Positions 8,310 through 15,994 are shown, numbered from the stretch's first letter. The stretch is DNA of 35,036 nucleotides from Microseira wollei NIES-4236 (GCF_020521235.1 NZ_BLAY01000106.1:1-35036); one strand, 5' to 3'. Made by a program: numbers and translations. The notes: generated by a model not told the origin, from the sequence alone.

Positions 8310-8363
8310 ACTGCCGCTTCACATCAGCTTAGAATCCCCTCTGTTTCAACGAGGGGAGATGTC
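8281..8363 (+). ncRNA. Putative omega-RNA (right-end guide RNA scaffold of TnpB)
   Basis: In TnpB systems the guide RNA scaffold is made from the 3' end of tnpB and the right end of the element, with the guide read from flanking DNA. Here that interval holds two hairpins: 12-bp perfect arms 8289-8300 and 8312-8323 with an inner GTCT/AGAC extension, overlapping the tnpB stop; and TCCCCTC (8335-8341) with GAGGGGA (8351-8357), followed by ATGTCAA. The 5' end of the RNA is not determined. The role is inferred from family knowledge. Confidence 0.4.
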
Positions 8364-9161
8364 AAGTAGGTTAATCCAGCGGTCGATATCTTTTAGCACC
8401 AGATCTGGGATTTCCCAGGGGAAAAGGTGGGCGGTGTTGGGATAGCACTGCGATTCGCAGTTTTTGAGGTGGCGGGCGGTTTCTAGACTAGACTCAGGGG
8501 TGATGTGGCGATCGCACGCGCCAGCAAGTACCAAGCTGGGGCATTGTATCTGGGATAAATCTTCCAGGCGATTGTATCCTGCTTTGAGGGCTACCGATAG
8601 CGCCCGCGTCGCCGCCGGGGAAGTTTGCAGGTAGGCGGACGTTGCTTCTCTTGCGAGTAAGCGGTAGGCGGTGGGGGTATGCTGTTGGATGAGGTAGCGG
8701 TAGAGCGATCGCTTGCCAAATGTCTCGATATTCCACTTCCACCCTGGTTGAATTTGATTCACAATTGAAGCCAGCCCAGTATATAAATTATCCTGCCAAC
8801 TAATCGGCGGATGATTTCCCCAAGGTCGGGCGGCGGTGGCGATTAATATTAATCCCGTAACTCGTTCTGGGTTTCGCAGCGCTAATTCGAGGGCGAGAAT
8901 GCCGCCCAGCGACCATCCCAATACCATAAATTTTTCAATCTGAAAGCGGTCTATAAACGCTTCTAAGTCGCTTAAATGGTCTTCCATGTCAAAATTGACC
9001 TTAACGCGACTTTGACCGTATCCACGCAGGTCAGGGGCAAGGGTTAGAAAGCGTTTAGAGAGATGATCGGTAAAAACGGACATACTGCTACCCGATCCGG
9101 GATGACCGTGTAAGCAGAGGATGGGGAAGCCGTTTCCTTGAATGTAGGTGTTGAGGTGCAT
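8346..9161 (-). CDS. Alpha/beta hydrolase, C-terminus altered by the insertion sequence
   Basis: A 271-residue alpha/beta-hydrolase fold protein with a full catalytic triad: Ser84 in the nucleophile elbow LGWSLGG, Asp217 in GACDRHI, and His245 in NTAHLFPWE. The oxyanion segment LHGHPGSGSS and DLRGYGQS fit the family of BioH-like or haloperoxidase-like esterases. The substrate cannot be told. ATG at 9161 was chosen; a GTG at 9176 would add five residues. The last few residues (DISPR) and the stop codon are encoded by the right end of the neighbouring insertion sequence, so the original C-terminus has been replaced. The change is after the final helix and should be tolerated. The Uma2 gene lies 22 bases upstream on the same strand. 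Confidence 0.88.
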   Translation of the reverse strand: MHLNTYIQGNGFPILCLHGHPGSGSSMSVFTDHLSKRFLTLAPDLRGYGQSRVKVNFDMEDHLSDLEAFIDRFQIEKFMVLGWSLGGILALELALRNPERVTGLILIATAARPWGNHPPISWQDNLYTGLASIVNQIQPGWKWNIETFGKRSLYRYLIQQHTPTAYRLLAREATSAYLQTSPAATRALSVALKAGYNRLEDLSQIQCPSLVLAGACDRHITPESSLETARHLKNCESQCYPNTAHLFPWEIPDLVLKDIDRWINLLDISPR

Positions 9162-9183
9162 GGGTAATTTTTGCACGCTGGGA

Positions 9184-9762
9184 TTAATCGGTTAAAATTC
9201 CGCTTAAGTTTAAAACAAATTCCGGTAGGATATTTTCTCCCGATAGGGTAGCAGGTTGGTTGAGAATTTCTACAGGTTGATTGAGGCGATAAATTTCCAC
9301 AGTTTGGGTTGAGGGTTCGATTAGCCAACCTAACAACAAACCATTTGCTAGATATTCTTGCATTTTTTCTCGAATATCTTCTACTTCATCGCTGGGAGAA
9401 GCTAGTTCAACTAGAAAATCTGGACATAGAGGAACAATTTTTTTTCTTTGTTCTGAATTTAATGCCTGCCAACGATCTAATCTTACCCAAGCCGCATCGG
9501 GAGAACGAATCGCACCGTTGGGAAGTCTAAAACCTGTGGAAGAGTCAAAAGCAACGCCTAAATTGCTTTCATCGCTCCAATTTTCCAGCCTAGCACTTAA
9601 TTTAATATTCCGTCTTCCTGTTTCGCCGCCGGTGAGAGCCATAATAACTAAATTTCCTTTTGCAGTTCGCTCTAGTTTTAAATCTCGATTTGCTTGACAA
9701 ATTCTCTCGAACTGCTCGTCGTTTAGTTCAAGGGTAGGATGAAGGTCTAGAGTAACTACCAT
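9184..9762 (-). CDS. Uma2-family (DUF820) putative PD-(D/E)XK endonuclease
   Basis: A 192-residue full-length member of the Uma2/DUF820 group, greatly expanded in cyanobacteria. It has the N-terminal LELNDEQFERICQANRDL, then TGGETGRRNIKLSARLENW, the core SPDAAWVRLDRW with the conserved Asp, and FLVELASPSDEVEDIREKMQEYL followed by GLLLGWLIEP, containing the E-x-lysine part of the restriction-endonuclease-like fold. The family is predicted to cut DNA, but its biological role is unsettled. A relic of a second Uma2 gene lies at 10793-11068. It may be co-transcribed with the hydrolase downstream. Confidence 0.9.
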   Translation of the reverse strand: MVVTLDLHPTLELNDEQFERICQANRDLKLERTAKGNLVIMALTGGETGRRNIKLSARLENWSDESNLGVAFDSSTGFRLPNGAIRSPDAAWVRLDRWQALNSEQRKKIVPLCPDFLVELASPSDEVEDIREKMQEYLANGLLLGWLIEPSTQTVEIYRLNQPVEILNQPATLSGENILPEFVLNLSGILTD

Positions 9763-9863
9763 AAAAGCATTATCCTCGTTAATTTAATAATATCTTATTT
9801 TAGCGTTTCTGATTGATACTCGCATCCGCTTTCATTACCCCCGTGGAAGCCGAACGATTAAAG

Positions 9864-9966
9864 TCGCGGCTACACAAACTTTGACCGCCTGCGCGGTCTG
9901 TAAGAATAACAGACTCGCATTCGCGGCTACACAAACAAAGACCGCCTGCGCGGTCTGTAAGAATAA
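9864..9966 (+). repeat. Two 46-bp direct repeats with internal hairpin
   Basis: 9864-9909 and 9921-9966 are the same except for three bases. Each reads TCGCGGCTACACAAAC, a short variable part, then GACCGCCTGCGCGGTC and TGTAAGAATAA. The GACCGC/GCGGTC part folds into a six-bp hairpin with a CTGC loop. The spacer is 11 bases. Repeats of this kind look like dispersed palindromic elements of cyanobacterial genomes. Confidence 0.8.
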
Positions 9967-10004
9967 GAGGGGTCGTTAACCCGGATTTGGTATGACGCCA
10001 ATAA

Positions 10005-10066
10005 ACCGGGTTTCTGGGAAAAATTATTGATGGTAACGCAAGAGTTGGTAGAAACCCGGTTTCTGA
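10005..10066. repeat. Dispersed AGAAACC(C)GGTTTCT element, copy 1
   Basis: AAACCGGGTTTCT and AGAAACCCGGTTTCT bracket about 35 bases. The ends match the repeat family also seen near 15876, 27820 and 32040, but the inner part differs from those copies. Confidence 0.6.
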
Positions 10067-10144
10067 GATCTGGAAATGAGCGATCGCATCTGATATTTTA
10101 CATGCGATCGCCCATGAATTTTCCCTAGCAATTCGGTTTAATTT

Positions 10145-10678
10145 CTATCTCGCATTTCTGGGAGAACCAAAAACTTGTACCCAGTAATGACCGTATTCAG
10201 TATTGGGAGCGCTGACGTAACCAAACCCAATTTCTGTGAAACTAGGATTGAGGATATTACGGCGATGTCCGGGGCTATTCATCCATTGTTGAATGGTTGC
10301 TGCTGGTGTAGCGCCTCCTGCGGCAATGTTTTCGCCGACAGTTGAGTAAGAATAGCCGACTTTTTTCACTCGGTCTACCATAGTAGAACCATTGGAACCT
10401 GTATGGCTAAAAATGTTATTTTGCGCCATATCTTGGGCGTGAGATTGGGCGGCTTGTCCTAATTTAGAGGATAGTCTTAAAGGTTGTAAACCGGCGCGGC
10501 GACGTTGTTCGTTCGTGAGTTGTAATAATTGGGCATCGAAGCGACTTTGGGCTAAGATTGCGGGTTTATTCGGTTGTTCCGGTGCGACGTTTGTGGTTTG
10601 GGTAGGGGGAGTTGCAATTGTTTTAACTGCGAATAAGGAACCGATGAAGGTAACTGCCCCGAATGCGATTCGATTCAT
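10145..10678 (-). CDS. CAP-domain (SCP/PR-1-like) exported protein
   Basis: A 177-residue protein. A hydrophobic N-terminal segment (IAFGAVTFIGSLFAV) suggests export. The bacterial CAP domain covers about residues 48-173: LLQLTNEQRRRAGLQPLRLS, then SHAQDMAQNNIFSHTG, VGENIAAGG, WMNSPGHRRNILNPSFTEIG and HYWVQVFG. The conserved cavity residues His (FSHTG), Glu (GENIA) and His (PGHRRNI) are present. Bacterial CAP proteins are secreted and their activity is mostly unknown. The gene stands alone between repeat regions, with a repeat element just upstream of its start. Confidence 0.92.
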   Translation of the reverse strand: MNRIAFGAVTFIGSLFAVKTIATPPTQTTNVAPEQPNKPAILAQSRFDAQLLQLTNEQRRRAGLQPLRLSSKLGQAAQSHAQDMAQNNIFSHTGSNGSTMVDRVKKVGYSYSTVGENIAAGGATPAATIQQWMNSPGHRRNILNPSFTEIGFGYVSAPNTEYGHYWVQVFGSPRNAR

Positions 10679-10728
10679 GGATGGCCTCGTAATATTGTTG
10701 ATAATAGTTTATTCAATGTTAGGGTTTA

Positions 10729-10795
10729 AGATTCCGGAAATCATCGTTAACTCAGAAACAGAGTTTTTTAGAAAAACCCGGTTTCTTGGGAATCA
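10729..10795. repeat. Dispersed AGAAACC(C)GGTTTCT element, diverged copy
   Basis: Contains ATTCCGGAAATCATCG, AGAAACAGAG and AAAAACCCGGTTTCTTGGG. The right end clearly matches the family; the left end is eroded. It overlaps the stop codon of the Uma2 relic. Confidence 0.4.
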
Positions 10796-11068
10796 TGGAA
10801 CGGCTTCGTATAAATCGGCGATCGCGCAAGTAAATCCTATACTATAAAAGGAAACTTCTTGCCCTTGTTCGTAAGTTTGGGATACCCAATTTCCGTCAGC
10901 ATTGCGACGAAAACACTCAACCATCGGTTGAGATTGGCTAATTAGTACGTATTCCTGTAAACTTTCTAAAGTTGCATAATCGGCGAATTTATCACCCCGC
11001 TCGAATGCAGCGGTTGTGGGGGATAAAACTTCAATTATTAAGCACGGGTAGCGTGATACCCAGCTTTA
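10793..11068 (-). pseudogene. Uma2-family relic (C-terminal part only, frameshifted)
   Basis: On the minus strand a frame ending with TGA at 10793-10795 encodes LIIEVLSPTTAAFERGDKFA, then YATLESLQEYVLISQSQPMV and the C-terminal IADLYEAVP, which is the C-terminal half of a Uma2 protein. At about 11040 the frame breaks: an extra T shifts the preceding residues (RYPC) into another frame, which soon meets a stop. No N-terminal half is present and no start codon leads into it. The intact family member at 9184-9762 is too different to be its recent duplicate. It is a decaying gene remnant. Confidence 0.75.
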
Positions 11069-11141
11069 GTCCTAAGATTCATAGTCGTTGAAGCAATTAG
11101 CCTCTACTTTTGAAACTGCCTAGCAACGGGGTTGCACGATC

Positions 11142-11170
11142 GGTTCGCGGTTGTGGTAAAGTTATATAAT
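11142..11170 (+). promoter_or_regulatory. Candidate promoter of the exoprotein gene
   Basis: A perfect TATAAT at 11165-11170 lies 25 bases before the chosen ATG at 11195. The -35 position has only the weak match GGTTCG (11142-11147) at 17-base spacing. Confidence 0.3.
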
Positions 11171-11194
11171 TTGGTATTTGATCCACATCAACCA

Positions 11195-14100
11195 ATGAAA
11201 TATTGTCCTCTAGGATGTTGGTTGGCTCTAGGCAGCTTCCTGCTGTGTCTATCAGACAGCAACTATTCGGTAGCGCAAATTGTCCCTGATGCGACGCTAC
11301 CCAATAATTCCATCGTCACGCCACAGGGGAATACGAGCGTTATTGAAGCAGGAACTAGAGCGGGTGGCAATTTATTCCACAGTTTTAGGGAGTTCTCTAT
11401 CCCCACGGGTGGTGAAGCTTTCTTCAACAATGCTGTGGATGTGCAGAATATCTTTAGTCGCGTAACGGGTGGCTCAATTTCTAATATTGATGGTTTGATT
11501 CGCGCCAATGGCACGGCGAATTTATTTTTACTCAATCCTCATGGGATTATTTTTGGTGCCAATGCTCGTTTAAATATTGGTGGCTCGTTTTTTGGCAGTA
11601 GCGCAAGTAGTATTAGATTTAACGATGGGACAGAGTTCAGCGCTGCTAATCCCCAAGCAACACCTTTGCTAACTATTAGCGTGCCAATTGGCTTGCAATA
11701 TGGGTCAAATCCCGGAAGAATTACCGTGCAGGGACAAGGTAGAGCGTTACGTTCTCCAGTGGCAGGAGATACTCTGGAACAATCAAACGCTAGAGAGATT
11801 GAATTTCAGCGAGAATTTTTGAATAACCCTGTGGGTTTGCGAGTGGAACTGGGAAGAACTTTAGCCCTTGTAGGTGGGGATGTGACTTTAGAAGGGGGAA
11901 TTCTCAAAGCACCCCAGGGACGAATTGAATTGGGGAGTGTGGCGGGTGCTGGTTTAGTCAGTTTGAACGCAACCGAAAAAGGCTTTGCTCTGGGATATCA
12001 AGGCATCCCCAACTTTGGAAACATTCAGCTATCGCAGTTATCTGCTGCGATCGCTAGTGGAGAAGGTGGCGGCGATATCCAGGTGCAGGGGGGACGGGTG
12101 AACCTGACTGGAAATACAGCGGTTTTTGCAGATACTTTGGGCAGTCAAAATGGAGGGACAATCTCTATTCAGGCTCGTCAACTCAGCCTGCAAGAGGGGT
12201 CTGTAATAACGGCTAATACTTTGGGTCAAGGTGCGGGAGGAAATCTGACCGTTAATGCTTCCGAGTCGGTGGAATTGATTGGCACTTCATCTGATGGTCG
12301 GTCTTCTAGTCGCTTGGATACTGCAACTGTTAGTACTGGCAATGCGGGAAATTTGACGATTAACACGGGGCGGTTAGTGGTTCAGAATGGAGCTTATGTT
12401 TCAGCTTCCACTTTGGGTGCAGGTCAGGGTGGAAATTTATTTGTAACTGCCAGCGAAGCAGTAGAAGTGAGTGGCATCAGTCCAAATGGAAATCCTGGAG
12501 GATTATTTAATAGGACATTTGGGGCTGGGAATGCTGGCAACTTGACGATTCAAACCAGAAGGTTGAGTCTTTTCAATGGTGCAGAGATAACCACAGAAAC
12601 TTTTGGCGATGGGAATGGGGGAAATATTCTGGTACAAGCAACAGACTTAGTGGAAGTTGTAGGTACAAGACCGAATGGATTTTGGACAGCGCTGTCTGCT
12701 GGAATCTCAGGGGGAGACAACCCAAATCGCTCTGGTGGGAATATCACAATTGAGACGGGTACATTGAGCATCCGAGATGGCGGCAGGGTTTCCACAAGAA
12801 TTTATAAACCAGGAAATGGCGGTAATATCCAAATTCAGGCTAGAGACTTAGTGGAAGTATTGGGAACGGGGAGAAATGGAGGTCTTGGGAGTAATCTGAC
12901 GACAACCTTATCTTCAAACACTGTTGGCAAAAGTGGGAATATCAGCATCGACACCCAAGTCTTAAGCATCCGGGATGGTGGTAATGTCGCAACCGAAACT
13001 TTTGGTCGAGGAGATGCAGGAAATTTTCAAATCCGAGCGACAGAGCTGGTAGAAGTTGTCGGAGAAGGGCCACCTCTCCCACAGCTTGGGGGTGGGGGCT
13101 ATAGCAGTCGTCTCTCGTCATCGGTTGGCCCCGATGCTGTGGGGAATGGAGGGACTCTCACTATCGAGACGGGGACGTTAAGTATCCGAAATGGGGGTCA
13201 AGTAGAGGCAATTTTATATGGTTCAGGTAAGGGGGGAGAGATTCAAGTACGCGCCAGCAACCTGGTGGAAATAGTAGGAGCTGGTTCAGTCAGGACAGTT
13301 GAAAACGATAATCCTCCGAATATTGAGGGCGTTCCAATTCAGGAGACAATCCGATTGACTAGCAGTCTCTCGACAGCGGTAATAGGGAGAGATTCAGGAC
13401 AAGACAAGGGAACTATTCAAAATCAAGGTGGAAATATCAATATTGATACTCAGGTGTTGAGCCTGCGCGATGGTGGAAACGTATCTTCTTCTGTGTCTGG
13501 CAGAGGAAATGCAGGCAATATCGAGATTACAGCGAGCGATCGCGTGCAAGTTGTCGGATTTGCTAGTGGAGGAACTTTGACCCAGTATAGTGGTCTTTCT
13601 AGCAATGCAGGGTTCTCCGAAGCGAAAGCGGGAGATATAGAGATCGACACCCAAGTATTAAGCCTGCATGATGGTGCAAATGTGTTTGCTGGTACGGGTG
13701 GTGTCGGGAATGCAGGTAATATTCAGATTCGAGCAACAGAAGCGGTTGAATTGGTGGGAGATAGCACCGATATCAGCACTACAGTTTTCCGCACAGCGAC
13801 GGGCAAGGGTGGCAATATCACGGTGGAAACTCGACGCTTAACCCTTCAAGACGGTGCATCCATCCTCGCTAGCACTTCCGGGAACGGAGATGCTGGCACT
13901 ATTTTGCTGCGAGCCTCTGAGTCCGTGGAGTTGAGTGGTAGTAGCGATATATTTGCTACTACTGTTTCCACAGACCTCGTCGCTCCTTCTGTAATCGGAC
14001 GGGGTGGGAATGTGACGATTGAGACAGGACGGTTGCATCTGACCCAAAACTCGACTATAAGTGCTGTCTCTAATACCCAAGGAACAGGGGGAGCGATCGC

Positions 14101-15340
14101 AGTCCGAGCGAGAGAATCGGTGCAATTGTATAACGGTAGCAGAATATCGGTTTTCACCCTTGGGGCTGGCAATGCAGGAAGTATAAGTGTCACAGCTCCA
14201 GAAGTGGAGTTGGCTGGAGAGTTCACTGCGGAAGATGGTAGAGTTCGTTCCAGTACCTTTTCCGCCCAGAGTCTAGGGACTGGTGCTGCGGGAGATGTGA
14301 GGATTAACGCTGAACGATTGATTGTCCGAGATGGGGCACAAGTTGAAGCTGCTGCTTTTGAAGCAGGGAAAGGGGGCACTTTGACCGTAATAGCCGACGA
14401 GGTGGTGCTGTCTGGAACAAGAGCAGATGGTACCCCCAGCGGCTTGTCTGCCTCCAGCGAAGGGAGTGGTACGGCGGGAAACTTGACAATTAACGCTGGA
14501 AGGTTGAGTGTACGAGATGGGGCAGTAGTCACTGTAAGCGGTATAGGGTCAGGTAATGCAGGCAACTTGAATATAACTGCTCGCTTTGTAGAACTGGACA
14601 ATAATGGCTTCCTTGGCGCGAGAACCGCAGCGGGTACTCAGGGAAATATTACTGTAAATTCCAACTCCCTCATCTTGCGTCGCGGCAGCAACATCACCAC
14701 CAATGCGACGGGGGAAGCCACTGGCGGCAACATCACTCTCAATACCAACGTACTAGCCGCCCTAGAAGATAGCGACATCAATGCCAATGCCGAACAAAGC
14801 TTTGGCGGTCAGGTGAGAATCAATGCTCAAGCTATTTTTGGCACTCAGTTCCGCGCCGCACCCATCCTCGATACTCCAGAAAGCGAAATTACTGCTACCT
14901 CTGCCGCTGGCCCTCAGTTTAGCGGTGAGGTAACAATTAATACTCCCGATGTTGACCCCAGCTCCGGGTTAATTGAATTGCCACAAAATTTTGTCGATGT
15001 CGCAGGGCTAATTGTTGACCCCTGTGCCGCTGCTAGAGAAGGGAGTAGCTTCGTGGTTACCGGACGGGGCGGCATTGCACCAGCGCCTACGGCACCGCTG
15101 AGCAGCGAAACCTTGTTGGTAGATTTAGTTACACTGCCAGAAGATAGCACGGAATCGCAAAGGGTGACTCCTCAAACAGCTAACCAAGACACAGCCGATC
15201 AGATCGGCGATCGCATCGCAGAAGCCACAGGCTGGATAATCAACGACAAAGGCCAAGTTGTCCTCACCGCTTCTACTGCCAATGTTACGCCGGATAGTTG
15301 GTGGCGGACTTCCCCCGGTTGTACTGTGTCTCCCGATTAG
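11195..15340 (+). CDS. Two-partner-secretion exoprotein with haemagglutination-activity domain
   Basis: A 1381-residue exported protein. ATG at 11195 starts a signal peptide (MKYCPLGCWLALGSFLLCLS, cleavage near SVAQ); an in-frame TTG at 11132 adds 21 residues before it. The N-terminal TPS/haemagglutination domain (about 30-180) shows TLPNNSIV, FHSFREFSIPTGGEAFFNN, IFSRVTGGSISNIDGLI, NLFLLNPHGIIFGANARLN and GSFFGSSA, as in FhaB-type proteins secreted through an FhaC/ShlB pore. Residues about 270-1230 are a long beta-helix built from repeats around GNAGN(L/I)xIxTxxLxxxxGxxVx. The end (VVLTASTANVTPDSWW) is the usual cyanobacterial C-terminus. Secretion to the surface or medium is expected. No partner transporter gene is in the window. 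Confidence 0.93.
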   Translation: MKYCPLGCWLALGSFLLCLSDSNYSVAQIVPDATLPNNSIVTPQGNTSVIEAGTRAGGNLFHSFREFSIPTGGEAFFNNAVDVQNIFSRVTGGSISNIDGLIRANGTANLFLLNPHGIIFGANARLNIGGSFFGSSASSIRFNDGTEFSAANPQATPLLTISVPIGLQYGSNPGRITVQGQGRALRSPVAGDTLEQSNAREIEFQREFLNNPVGLRVELGRTLALVGGDVTLEGGILKAPQGRIELGSVAGAGLVSLNATEKGFALGYQGIPNFGNIQLSQLSAAIASGEGGGDIQVQGGRVNLTGNTAVFADTLGSQNGGTISIQARQLSLQEGSVITANTLGQGAGGNLTVNASESVELIGTSSDGRSSSRLDTATVSTGNAGNLTINTGRLVVQNGAYVSASTLGAGQGGNLFVTASEAVEVSGISPNGNPGGLFNRTFGAGNAGNLTIQTRRLSLFNGAEITTETFGDGNGGNILVQATDLVEVVGTRPNGFWTALSAGISGGDNPNRSGGNITIETGTLSIRDGGRVSTRIYKPGNGGNIQIQARDLVEVLGTGRNGGLGSNLTTTLSSNTVGKSGNISIDTQVLSIRDGGNVATETFGRGDAGNFQIRATELVEVVGEGPPLPQLGGGGYSSRLSSSVGPDAVGNGGTLTIETGTLSIRNGGQVEAILYGSGKGGEIQVRASNLVEIVGAGSVRTVENDNPPNIEGVPIQETIRLTSSLSTAVIGRDSGQDKGTIQNQGGNINIDTQVLSLRDGGNVSSSVSGRGNAGNIEITASDRVQVVGFASGGTLTQYSGLSSNAGFSEAKAGDIEIDTQVLSLHDGANVFAGTGGVGNAGNIQIRATEAVELVGDSTDISTTVFRTATGKGGNITVETRRLTLQDGASILASTSGNGDAGTILLRASESVELSGSSDIFATTVSTDLVAPSVIGRGGNVTIETGRLHLTQNSTISAVSNTQGTGGAIAVRARESVQLYNGSRISVFTLGAGNAGSISVTAPEVELAGEFTAEDGRVRSSTFSAQSLGTGAAGDVRINAERLIVRDGAQVEAAAFEAGKGGTLTVIADEVVLSGTRADGTPSGLSASSEGSGTAGNLTINAGRLSVRDGAVVTVSGIGSGNAGNLNITARFVELDNNGFLGARTAAGTQGNITVNSNSLILRRGSNITTNATGEATGGNITLNTNVLAALEDSDINANAEQSFGGQVRINAQAIFGTQFRAAPILDTPESEITATSAAGPQFSGEVTINTPDVDPSSGLIELPQNFVDVAGLIVDPCAAAREGSSFVVTGRGGIAPAPTAPLSSETLLVDLVTLPEDSTESQRVTPQTANQDTADQIGDRIAEATGWIINDKGQVVLTASTANVTPDSWWRTSPGCTVSPD

Positions 15341-15366
15341 ACAAGATGGCAAAAATAGGACCAGAC

Positions 15367-15449
15367 GGGCAAGATGCCCATCCCACAAGAGTAGAGACGT
15401 TACATGTAACGTCTCTACATTTCTTGTGGGGTGGGCGTCCCGCCTGCCC
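15367..15449. repeat. MITE-like nested inverted repeat
   Basis: The centre, 15391-15418, is a perfect 28-bp palindrome (GTAGAGACGTTACA and its complement). Around it, 15367-15390 (GGGCAAGATGCCCATCCCACAAGA) pairs with 15422-15449 with a few mismatches. The whole forms a long hairpin 27 bases after the exoprotein stop. It has no coding capacity and looks like a miniature repeat element, possibly also ending transcription. Confidence 0.8.
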
Positions 15450-15498
15450 AAAAACTTTGAGCGAAAAAATTGGCGCTCGTGCAGCTTCCCGGAGTCAT

Positions 15499-15846
15499 AT
15501 GGGTCATTTTTGTGGCAAAAATGGGATCGTCGGCAAATACGTTTTGGTCAAACCATCAGTGGCAAGAAAAGATGAGCGGTTGCTTGTGGCACCTTTGGGC
15601 GAATACTACGATGACTTGCTAGCTGTGTACGCCTTTGTGACTGACCGAACCAAGTCAACTCAGGGAAATTTTCTCCTATGCGAGAAACTTCGGGAGGAAG
15701 AACCCAAGGTGAGGGAGAGCGTCGCGTATCTTGCCAAAAAAAGGGGCGTAGACCCGGAAAAGCTCTGGAATCAAATCCTGAAAGGCGAAGCCAAGAAGAT
15801 ATCGCCTGAAGAAATAGTGGAAAGCGAACGCCCACCAACCCCATAA
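15499..15846 (+). CDS. Small hypothetical protein
   Basis: A 115-residue charged, soluble-looking protein from ATG at 15499. It has no signal peptide, membrane segment or known motif that I recognise. Features seen: a beta-like start (GKYVLVKPSVARKDERLLVA), then GEYYDDLLAVYAFVTDR, a helix-rich middle (LCEKLREEEPKVRESVAYLA) and a C-terminal RGVDPEKLWNQILKGEAKKI ending in ERPPTP. The amino-acid mix suggests a real protein. The frame continues upstream to 15298, but that part lies in the repeat element and the end of the exoprotein, so it is not likely coding. It might be a fragment of a longer gene cut by the repeat. Confidence 0.5.
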   Translation: MGHFCGKNGIVGKYVLVKPSVARKDERLLVAPLGEYYDDLLAVYAFVTDRTKSTQGNFLLCEKLREEEPKVRESVAYLAKKRGVDPEKLWNQILKGEAKKISPEEIVESERPPTP

Positions 15847-15994
15847 AATAAGCCGCCCCACCCCTGGGGCGGTTCCATAGAAACCGGGTTTCTTGCTGGG
15901 ATCTCTAGTTCCAAATCAACGATTTCTCATAGAAACCCGGTTTCTTGGCGTAAGTCCTGTAAAATAAGCCGCCCCACCCCTGGGGCGGTTCCAT
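15844..15994. repeat. Exact 35-bp hairpin duplication flanking a dispersed element
   Basis: 15844-15878 and 15960-15994 are identical 35-base copies containing CCGCCCCACCCCTGGGGCGG, an eight-bp GC-rich hairpin with a four-base loop. Between them lies a copy of the AGAAACC(C)GGTTTCT element (15879-15950). The first copy starts within the stop codon of the small hypothetical gene, so it may act as its terminator, though no T-run follows. Confidence 0.85.
15879..15950 (+). repeat. Dispersed AGAAACC(C)GGTTTCT element, best copy
   Basis: Begins AGAAACCGGGTTTCTTG, has GATCTCTAGTT and AATCAACGATTTCTCA in the middle, and ends AGAAACCCGGTTTCTTGG. The ends are near-palindromes themselves, so they give both direct and inverted repeats. 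Same layout as at 27821-27896 and, reversed, at 32039-32107. Confidence 0.75.

Larger units (their letters stand above)
6430..8363. mobile_element. Decayed IS200/IS605-family insertion sequence (divergent tnpA remnant and tnpB)
   Basis: A leftward tnpA remnant (6508-6735) and a rightward tnpB (6942-8309) form the divergent arrangement of IS605-type elements. Subterminal hairpins are present at both sides: 6481-6500 next to the tnpA stop, and 8289-8323 plus 8335-8357 at the tnpB end. The right boundary is placed at about 8363 because the segment ends with a CCCCTC...GAGGGG hairpin followed by ATGTCAA, the usual right-end form of these elements. The left boundary (about 6430) is an estimate. 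These elements move as single strands and leave no target duplication, so boundaries cannot be fixed by direct repeats. Both genes are damaged, so the copy is unlikely to move itself. Confidence 0.75.
9763..10144. other. Repeat-filled gap
   Basis: No gene. Contains two 46-bp direct repeats (9864-9909 and 9921-9966) and a repeat pair ending in AAACC(C)GG(G)TTTCT (10005-10066). Confidence 0.7.

Noticed and set aside
13846-14601. 251-residue minus-strand frame inside the exoprotein gene
   Set aside because: Antisense to the repeat-rich beta-helix; its open length follows from the biased codons of the real gene and it has no family character.
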